Of a stretch of 12,977 nt of DNA, positions 7,910 through 12,977 are shown piece after piece. How positions within the stretch are numbered: the first letter of the stretch is position 1; each line of letters begins with the position of its first letter. A model generated the notes under the pieces. The model did not search any database. It was not told the DNA's origin and was given only the letters and a program-made list of their open reading frames with translations. Origin of the DNA: an uncultured Phycisphaerae bacterium (GTDB lineage Bacteria > Planctomycetota > Phycisphaerae > Sedimentisphaerales > Anaerohalosphaeraceae). The stretch is from NCBI GenBank assembly GCA_937995495.1, contig CALKKA010000060.1, forward strand, positions 1 through 12,977, written 5' to 3'. Both the position numbers and the translations under genes were made by a program.

Positions 7910-10114
7910 TTATTTGTTATCTCTGATCCCGATTTCATTGAAGGGGATATTCTTAAAACCGGGGATCTCATCAAAGACCCGGGCGTCTGGCTTGAGCGTC
8001 AAGTTGACAGTCTTCAGGTCCACAAAGCCGGGGTCTTCATGGGTCAGCCAGTTGTCACGGGCATTGGCCAGGTCTTCATGCTGACCCCATCCCTTGTCAC
8101 TGCGATCCATGATGAAATGTTCCGGGATGTATTTTTTGTGCAGGGGGACATCCCCGTTATAAATCAGGTTTCGTTCAAACCGGCTGGTGGTAGGGAACCA
8201 GGCATCTTCTTCAAAAAACTGGTGAAGCTCCGGATACCGAACGCCGTAGATCCCTTCGAGGACACCATGATCTCGAAAGAGGTCTTTCCATTGCTGCATT
8301 AATTTTTTATCCTTGCCGTTTTCTCGGTAATTGTAGCTCATGTTATACCCGCGTTCATAAGGGATCGCGCAGTCAACAAACACATTGTTCAGGATATGAT
8401 TATAACGTCCGCTGCTGTTGACCAGCGCGATGTATTCATACATGCCGTCCTGATCGCCGATGCGATAGAAGACATTTTCCTCGATCGTAAACCCCTGAGA
8501 AAACCAGTCGCTATAGACAGCGATCTTCCATTTCCCGACCTCAGAGCCGATGTCATAAAAGAAATTCCGGCGGATCACATTGCCGCGCTGCCGCGGATCG
8601 CCGCCGATGGCGGCATAGACCGCTCCAAAGTCGTTGAACCGTTTGATGAGGTCATGGAAGATCGTATATTCGATAAGATTTTCATTGCCGGCCACGGTAA
8701 TGCCCCCGTGAGGCCCGTCATAGATTTCACAGTGGGAAACACGGTTGCCCACGCCAGCCAGTTTGATTCCCGGCGTGTAGGCTTTGTCATAGTTGGCAAA
8801 ATGATACACACGTGTATCTTCAACATAATTGCCTGCTTCAATCAGAGTCTCCACATCTCCCCCGTCAAGAAAAACGCCGCTGCCGCCAATATGGTGTATG
8901 CGGCAGTGCTTCAGGCCGTTATTGCGGCCATTCAGGGAAACAGCGGTCCCGGTGAACTCTTTGATCTCGAGATTTACAAACCGGTTGGCCGTTCCTTTTA
9001 TCACTTCGATGGCACTGCTTCTGCCGGATTCCATAACGAATCCATCAAATGTAAGCCTCGAAGCCCCGTCAATCACCAGCATAGTCTCGCTGAGACTGCT
9101 GACGCAGAGAATCGTGTGATCGGTCATACTGTTCGGCGGATAGAGATATAAGTAGCCGGTAGCCCTGTCAATAAAGTATTCGCCCGGTTGATCGATCTCT
9201 TCAAGAAGGTTTTCGATGAAAAAACGCGGAGTCATTTTAATCCCGTACGGAGCGGGATAGCGGAGAGTGATGATTTTCTTTTCCGCATCGATCGAAGCGA
9301 TCTTGTGGGATTGCCATGACCAGTCATTGGCGACAACACCATCGAGCCACAGATCCTCTGCGTTTGTCCAATAGTGTAAGCGATCGAAGTCCACATGGAA
9401 GGACCCGGCTCTGCCGTCTTTTCCGGTGTCGTTCCATGTGTCGCCGGCGTCAATAATGCGTTCTTGAAGGGGCATTGTTTTATCCATTGGCGCATAGCCT
9501 TCATTCGGCCACCGTGCCGGCGTCATGGCCAAACCATCGATAAACAGTTCCATCGGCGGCGTCAAGCCTTTTCCGACCCTGAAGCCATGATAACTTCGCT
9601 GGCCGTACGTTTCGATGCCGTGGTCTTTCAGCGGGATATATCGAATATGCTCAACGGCGTCTTTATCGATGATCGAATCTTTCCGGGGATCCTGATCGCT
9701 GAGCGGTTTAAACCAGGACGGTTTTAATGGACGTCCTCCCGAAAACACCACTTTCTCCCCGGGACAGGCACGATAGAAAATGCGAAAGCCATCAGAAGCA
9801 CTGTCAGTCTCTGAAAATACAATACGATTGGCAATCTCATAGTATCCGCCTCTAAAGAACACACATACATTGCCTGCTGACTCACTGTGTTGTTGAATAT
9901 ACGACCGTACCATATCACGCGCATGAGTGATCGACGCAAACGGTGCAGATTCAGTGCCGTCCGATGTATCGCTGCCCATGGGAGAAACATAATAAACTTT
10001 AGCATAGTTTGATAAATCGGGGGTATCGGCTGCTTTGCACGATGCAATAGATAAAACGAAAAACGCCAAAGCGGCTGACAAAATCAATGGTTTGATCAGA
10101 TATTTTACATTCAT
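7910..10114 (-). CDS. GH141-like right-handed parallel beta-helix lipoprotein
   Basis: 734 residues from the ATG at 10114. The frame extends 40 codons further to a GTG, but those overlap the SUMF1 gene and encode no export signal. The chosen ATG has AAGGGAG six bases upstream and begins a lipoprotein signal peptide with lipobox I-A-S-C (Cys26). Residues 40-62 carry the Y-Y-V-S-P-x-G-S-D-x-x-D-G-T-x-x-x-P-F cap motif of secreted beta-helix enzymes. Residues 198-206 (T-P-A-R-W-P-N-E-G) and the C-terminal D-P-G-F-V-D (694-699) and P-G-F-K-N-I-P-F (718-725) are typical of the GH141-like group. Beta-helix coils run from about 345 to 580, with acidic sites in N-D-F-G-A-V-Y (494-500) and V-Y-S-D (533-536). 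GH141 is known for alpha-L-fucosidase and xylanase members; which, if either, applies here is unknown. It probably acts on a polysaccharide at the membrane surface, alongside the GH95-like enzyme encoded next. Confidence 0.82.
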   Translation of the reverse strand: MNVKYLIKPLILSAALAFFVLSIASCKAADTPDLSNYAKVYYVSPMGSDTSDGTESAPFASITHARDMVRSYIQQHSESAGNVCVFFRGGYYEIANRIVFSETDSASDGFRIFYRACPGEKVVFSGGRPLKPSWFKPLSDQDPRKDSIIDKDAVEHIRYIPLKDHGIETYGQRSYHGFRVGKGLTPPMELFIDGLAMTPARWPNEGYAPMDKTMPLQERIIDAGDTWNDTGKDGRAGSFHVDFDRLHYWTNAEDLWLDGVVANDWSWQSHKIASIDAEKKIITLRYPAPYGIKMTPRFFIENLLEEIDQPGEYFIDRATGYLYLYPPNSMTDHTILCVSSLSETMLVIDGASRLTFDGFVMESGRSSAIEVIKGTANRFVNLEIKEFTGTAVSLNGRNNGLKHCRIHHIGGSGVFLDGGDVETLIEAGNYVEDTRVYHFANYDKAYTPGIKLAGVGNRVSHCEIYDGPHGGITVAGNENLIEYTIFHDLIKRFNDFGAVYAAIGGDPRQRGNVIRRNFFYDIGSEVGKWKIAVYSDWFSQGFTIEENVFYRIGDQDGMYEYIALVNSSGRYNHILNNVFVDCAIPYERGYNMSYNYRENGKDKKLMQQWKDLFRDHGVLEGIYGVRYPELHQFFEEDAWFPTTSRFERNLIYNGDVPLHKKYIPEHFIMDRSDKGWGQHEDLANARDNWLTHEDPGFVDLKTVNLTLKPDARVFDEIPGFKNIPFNEIGIRDNK

Positions 10115-10120
10115 GTTAGA

Positions 10121-10127
10121 CTCCCTT
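10121..10127 (-). promoter_or_regulatory. Ribosome binding site fixing the GH141-like start
   Basis: AAGGGAG lies six bases before the ATG at 10114, in the 44-base AT-rich gap after the SUMF1 gene. Together with the lipoprotein signal that begins at this ATG, it rules out the upstream GTG at 10234 as the start. Confidence 0.75.
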
Positions 10128-10158
10128 AATTTTTCCTTTAGAACGGATAATAAATAAT

Positions 10159-10986
10159 TTATCGACGGTTTCGTGCGATGCGAAACCCGACGTCCGGCAT
10201 TCCAACGCTGGCAAGTCCATGGCTGTGACGGCACGAGGCGGCCAGTTCATCCGGATACGTAGCGCAGGACCCGCCTCGCCAGATCCGATAAGTTCCCGCA
10301 ACCGCATCCCAGCACCACTCTGAAACGTTGCCGGCCATATCATAGAGCCCCAGAGGATTCGGCTCGACAGTGCCGACCGGACGCGGTTTTTTGTCGGCGT
10401 TTTTGGTGTACCACCCATAGCGGGAAACCGTTTCGATCGTTTCATCGTCGCCCCAGAAAAATTTGCTCTGACGGCCCGCACGATACGCCAACTCCCATTC
10501 CGCTTCGGTCGGCAGGCGATAACCGTCGGCCGTCATATTGCGCCGCAGGTGTCCCGGCTCGCCTTTGCGCCAGACGCTAATGCCGTCTGATTTTAGATAG
10601 ACCGGCGTAAGCCCTTCCATCTCCGAAAGAGCGTTGCACCATCGCACGGCTTCATACCAGCTGACCCCGGCAACCGGAAGGCCGGCGGTGTCAGCATCGC
10701 TCACAAGGGCAGTGAATGGGTCGTATTTCGATTTTGTTGAGTTTTCCACCCAAACCTTTACCCGTTGCCACTGGTTGCGAGTGACTTCGAATTTTGCAAG
10801 CAGAAAGGAGGGGGCGCTGATTTCACCCAGCGACTTGGAATGAACACTGCCGGCTGGAACGTTGACCATCGAGGGTTCAGTGGATGCCTTTAATTCGGTG
10901 GGAGTCTCCGGTGTAGCCAAAGTATTTACGCCTCCCACGACCGTGAGTCCCAGCAGGGTCAAAAAAACAAGTGGCCTGATGTTCAT
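10159..10986 (-). CDS. Exported SUMF1/FGE-fold protein, catalytic cysteines absent
   Basis: 275 residues. An N-terminal hydrophobic segment (residues 5-24) reads as a signal peptide. The rest is one SUMF1 (formylglycine-generating-enzyme sulfatase-modifying factor) domain with clear family landmarks: F-E-V-T-R-N-Q-W (66-73), L-P-V-A-G-V-S-W-Y-E-A (103-113), Y-R-L-P-T-E-A-E-W-E (156-165), N-P-L-G-L-Y-D-M-A-G-N-V-S-E-W (210-224), R-G-G-S (237-240) and V-G-F-R-I (266-270). In genuine FGE two cysteines five residues apart follow the G-G-S motif. Here the cysteines are at 241 and 252 and do not match those positions, so oxidation of a sulfatase cysteine is unlikely. No sulfatase is present in the window. 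The domain may instead bind a ligand or partner protein. The start is the ATG overlapping the previous stop, preceded by a strong AAGGAG five bases upstream. Fold assignment is firm; the role is inferred. Confidence 0.88.
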   Translation of the reverse strand: MNIRPLVFLTLLGLTVVGGVNTLATPETPTELKASTEPSMVNVPAGSVHSKSLGEISAPSFLLAKFEVTRNQWQRVKVWVENSTKSKYDPFTALVSDADTAGLPVAGVSWYEAVRWCNALSEMEGLTPVYLKSDGISVWRKGEPGHLRRNMTADGYRLPTEAEWELAYRAGRQSKFFWGDDETIETVSRYGWYTKNADKKPRPVGTVEPNPLGLYDMAGNVSEWCWDAVAGTYRIWRGGSCATYPDELAASCRHSHGLASVGMPDVGFRIARNRR

Positions 10987-12977
10987 TTCCTCTCCTTGTC
11001 AGATCGACCCAGCCACCAGACGGACCCGGCTTTGCCTGTCCAGTCCAGGAAATCTTCATCGTTATCATACAGCCAGTTCTCGCAGAAGTAGTTTTCATCG
11101 GCATGCTTGATAACGGCCAACCCCTGTTCATTAAGACGGCTGATATTGTTGAAGAAAAAATTAGTATGCGCCGTACGGTCATCCGCTCGACCGCCAACAC
11201 TAAAGCCCCGCTCGTTTTTTTCAAGGAGATTGCATGCAAACAGATTGGGACCGGTATTGCCAATGACCTCTTCGTTCCAGACGTGGATCCCTCGATAGTT
11301 ATCGTGAAGATGATTTCCAAAAACAAGGGCCCCCTTAACGGCCTCTTCCACAAAAACGCCGTGGCGTTGATTGCCGGAACATTGGTTGCCAAGGACTTTG
11401 GCATGCATGCAATGGGCATCGATATCGATGCCGTCCGATTTGGAGTCTCGGACGTCACAGTTGACGATAACGACATTCTGCGACACATGTCCCCAGATAC
11501 CTCGCCGTCCCGAATTTTCGATGGTGCAGTTCCGGATCACCAGTGAGCGATCAAGCCGGGTGTGATGCTGGGTCATGATACTTTCTTTAAAACTGTTTCG
11601 GAGGGTCACGGCATCGACCAAAGCAAGATTGTCACCGGGAACGTTGATCGCATAGCCGCTTCGTTTGCCGTCGAGTCCTTTGCCGTTGCAATCGATCACC
11701 CCGCCGGAAAATGAAGCGCACCCTTTGCCCCCCAAGAGGATGACCTCACGAAGCTGATCGTTATTTGATTGGATTTCACCATCCAGAATAACACATGTAA
11801 AATCGGGCAAAGACAAACCCGATGGCCCCGCACCGTCCGCAATGAACACTCCCTTCAAATGGGCCACGATCACATCCTCTGGGTGTGCCTTTCGCGCCTG
11901 ATCCAAAGCGGCCTGAACATCGCTCAGCTTTCCGCCCTTGATAAAGTGCATATCAAAGCGGTTTTTGCCCTTGAAGATGAGTTCGTCTTGATGGGGATTC
12001 GAGAGCGTTGGAGGATGAAAGTAAAGTGTATCGCCCCCGGCGGCTTCGTGAGCGAGAAGGGTTGAATGAGAAACCAGCTGATTGCCCGTTCCACCCGCCA
12101 CAATATTTCGCGAATTATTCAACGTGTTGTCAAGCAGCACATTGGATGTCCCGCCCAGGTCCAGCCCTATTTCGTTGTCGGTCAAGTGGTTCTGCCAGAA
12201 GAGGCTGATCTCACTGTTCTCACCAAGCCGGCAGCCAATCGCATTACCCTGATAGGTGTTTTGGACCGCAGCCCCATCAAGCAGGGCAAGGACGGACCCG
12301 ATCTGGTTTTTGGTAAAAACGTTTCCGGCGACAACCGCTCCTGCCGAGCTGACGTCAAGGCCGACGACCGAACACCTTTCGATCGTGCTTTCCAGGCAGA
12401 TGAATTGGCATGCCGAGCGTACGACGATTCCCTTCGCGCAGTCTGAGATTCGGCATCGTGTAACGGCACCGGCATCACTGTAACGCTCGTGACCGCGACC
12501 CTGGTAATCAATCCCGGTGTTTTTCACACGCCTGATCTCAATATGATCCATGAGGATCTTGCCGCTCTTGCGTACGCGGATGCCTGTCGAAACCACATTG
12601 TTTCCGTCAAGCAGGGCGGTGTTGTTTGTGGCAGAAATGCGGATGTATTCCGAATCAGTGATCTCTACCAATGATTCGGCAGTCGCGGTTTTCCCCGCGA
12701 CAATAGTTGCATTGGGTCCGAGGTGAAGGGCCGTCAGGCTTGGCAGGCTCAGCGCTGCGTCTTCGATCCGAAGGGGTCCGTCAAGAGACAGGGCCAGCAC
12801 GGATTCAGGTGACTTTTTTCGGGCATCGGCGATACGCTGGTTGGCCTCGCTGACGGTCAGAGAAGTCAATTCAAGCGGTTGAAGTTTTTCATCCTGAGAG
12901 GCAAAAAAACGGCCGCCGGCAGGATGATATTTTCCTGCTTCTATCTCTACCATCTTATCGAGGCCCAGGCATGTCCC
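10983..12977 (-). CDS. Tandem right-handed parallel beta-helix protein (5' partial)
   Basis: The frame stays open to the window edge: eight sense codons precede the ATG at 12953, so the true start is probably outside and the visible part is about 664 residues. No signal peptide is visible. The chain is made of short beta-helix coils rich in G-N, I-x-N and D-N turns, as in PbH1/pectate-lyase-superfold proteins. It contains two modules. Each opens with a helical cap followed by a capping strand (residues about 33-83 and 342-395, counted from the ATG at 12953; SEANQRIADARKKSPE versus SDVQAALDQARKAHPE) and continues as about 250 residues of beta-helix. The modules are joined by a linker carrying Y-x-H-P. 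This fold is common in polysaccharide lyases, hydrolases and surface adhesins; I see no motif that fixes a reaction. Its stop overlaps the next gene's start (ATGA), so the two are likely translated together. It is presumably exported. The fold call is confident; the function is not known. Confidence 0.8.
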   Translation of the reverse strand, partial: GTCLGLDKMVEIEAGKYHPAGGRFFASQDEKLQPLELTSLTVSEANQRIADARKKSPESVLALSLDGPLRIEDAALSLPSLTALHLGPNATIVAGKTATAESLVEITDSEYIRISATNNTALLDGNNVVSTGIRVRKSGKILMDHIEIRRVKNTGIDYQGRGHERYSDAGAVTRCRISDCAKGIVVRSACQFICLESTIERCSVVGLDVSSAGAVVAGNVFTKNQIGSVLALLDGAAVQNTYQGNAIGCRLGENSEISLFWQNHLTDNEIGLDLGGTSNVLLDNTLNNSRNIVAGGTGNQLVSHSTLLAHEAAGGDTLYFHPPTLSNPHQDELIFKGKNRFDMHFIKGGKLSDVQAALDQARKAHPEDVIVAHLKGVFIADGAGPSGLSLPDFTCVILDGEIQSNNDQLREVILLGGKGCASFSGGVIDCNGKGLDGKRSGYAINVPGDNLALVDAVTLRNSFKESIMTQHHTRLDRSLVIRNCTIENSGRRGIWGHVSQNVVIVNCDVRDSKSDGIDIDAHCMHAKVLGNQCSGNQRHGVFVEEAVKGALVFGNHLHDNYRGIHVWNEEVIGNTGPNLFACNLLEKNERGFSVGGRADDRTAHTNFFFNNISRLNEQGLAVIKHADENYFCENWLYDNDEDFLDWTGKAGSVWWLGRSDKERK
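10992..10997 (-). promoter_or_regulatory. Ribosome binding site of the SUMF1-fold gene
   Basis: AAGGAG, five bases before the ATG at 10986, lies inside the end of the upstream beta-helix gene. With the ATGA stop/start overlap it points to translational coupling of the two genes. Confidence 0.75.
11769..11930 (-). repeat. Second copy of the beta-helix N-cap unit (protein-level repeat)
   Basis: Residues about 342-395 of the tandem beta-helix protein repeat the pattern seen at 12705-12857: an amphipathic helix ending in D/Q-A-R-K, then S/H-P-E-S/D-V and A-x-L-x-G, then L-S-L-P followed by a second strand. The two copies are about 309 residues apart. The similarity is obvious in the protein but not in the DNA, so the duplication is old. 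Confidence 0.65.
12705..12857 (-). repeat. First copy of the beta-helix N-cap unit (protein-level repeat)
   Basis: Residues about 33-83 of the same protein form the first N-cap. It resembles the helix-plus-strand cap that begins many pectate-lyase-like helices. It is preceded by a Y-H-P stretch at residues 9-11 that matches the Y-F-H-P at about 311-314 closing module one. A further module may therefore lie upstream, beyond the window edge. Confidence 0.6.

Noticed and set aside
10115..10234. 40-codon N-terminal extension of the GH141-like protein from a GTG
   Set aside because: It overlaps the SUMF1 gene, lacks an export signal, and is contradicted by the strong ribosome binding site and lipoprotein signal at the ATG at 10114.
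10159..10986. Calling the SUMF1 protein a functional formylglycine-generating enzyme
   Set aside because: The active-site cysteine pair is missing and no sulfatase gene is seen nearby, so only the fold is claimed.
10877..11488. A 203-codon minus-strand frame in another phase of the beta-helix gene
   Set aside because: The overlapping frame encodes regular beta-helix coils, while this one gives a low-complexity, Ser/Thr/Met-rich product with no motif.

Overview
The window holds seven protein-coding genes. All lie on the minus strand, so transcription runs from high to low coordinates. The gaps are short (a 4-base ATGA overlap, then 44, 34, 89, 71 and 41 bases), which fits one operon or at most two transcripts. 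No gene-free stretch exceeds 100 bases. I saw no RNA gene, insertion sequence, CRISPR array, transcription factor or convincing terminator. The first gene in the transcriptional direction is cut by the right edge of the window.

Layout in transcriptional order: a secreted-type protein of two tandem parallel beta-helix modules (5' end missing); a small exported SUMF1/formylglycine-generating-enzyme-fold protein that lacks the catalytic cysteine pair; a lipoprotein of the GH141-like right-handed beta-helix type; an exported GH95-like glycoside hydrolase; a cytoplasmic GH94-like glycoside phosphorylase; a sodium:solute symporter of the SSS family; and a lipoprotein SGNH/GDSL hydrolase, probably a carbohydrate esterase.

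Taken together this looks like a polysaccharide-utilisation locus without SusC/SusD. Lipid-anchored and exported enzymes would remove side chains outside the cytoplasmic membrane: an esterase for acyl groups, and GH95-like plus GH141-like enzymes, whose families include alpha-L-fucosidases. The symporter would import the released sugar, and the phosphorylase would split a beta-linked di- or oligosaccharide with phosphate in the cytoplasm. The pathway is inferred from families and gene order; no substrate can be read from the sequence.

SSS symporters, SUMF1-domain proteins, parallel beta-helix proteins and SGNH lipoproteins in one-directional sugar clusters, together with moderate G+C judged by eye, suggest a member of the Planctomycetota-Verrucomicrobiota-Lentisphaerota-Kiritimatiellota group. 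There is no marker gene, so this assignment is tentative. Points worth a second look are the tandem beta-helix duplication, the cysteine-less SUMF1 protein translationally coupled to it, an altered catalytic region in the GH95-like enzyme, a C-x-C-x-C loop in the GH94-like enzyme, an imperfect hairpin before the phosphorylase gene, and a chain of three tiny reading frames leading into the symporter start.
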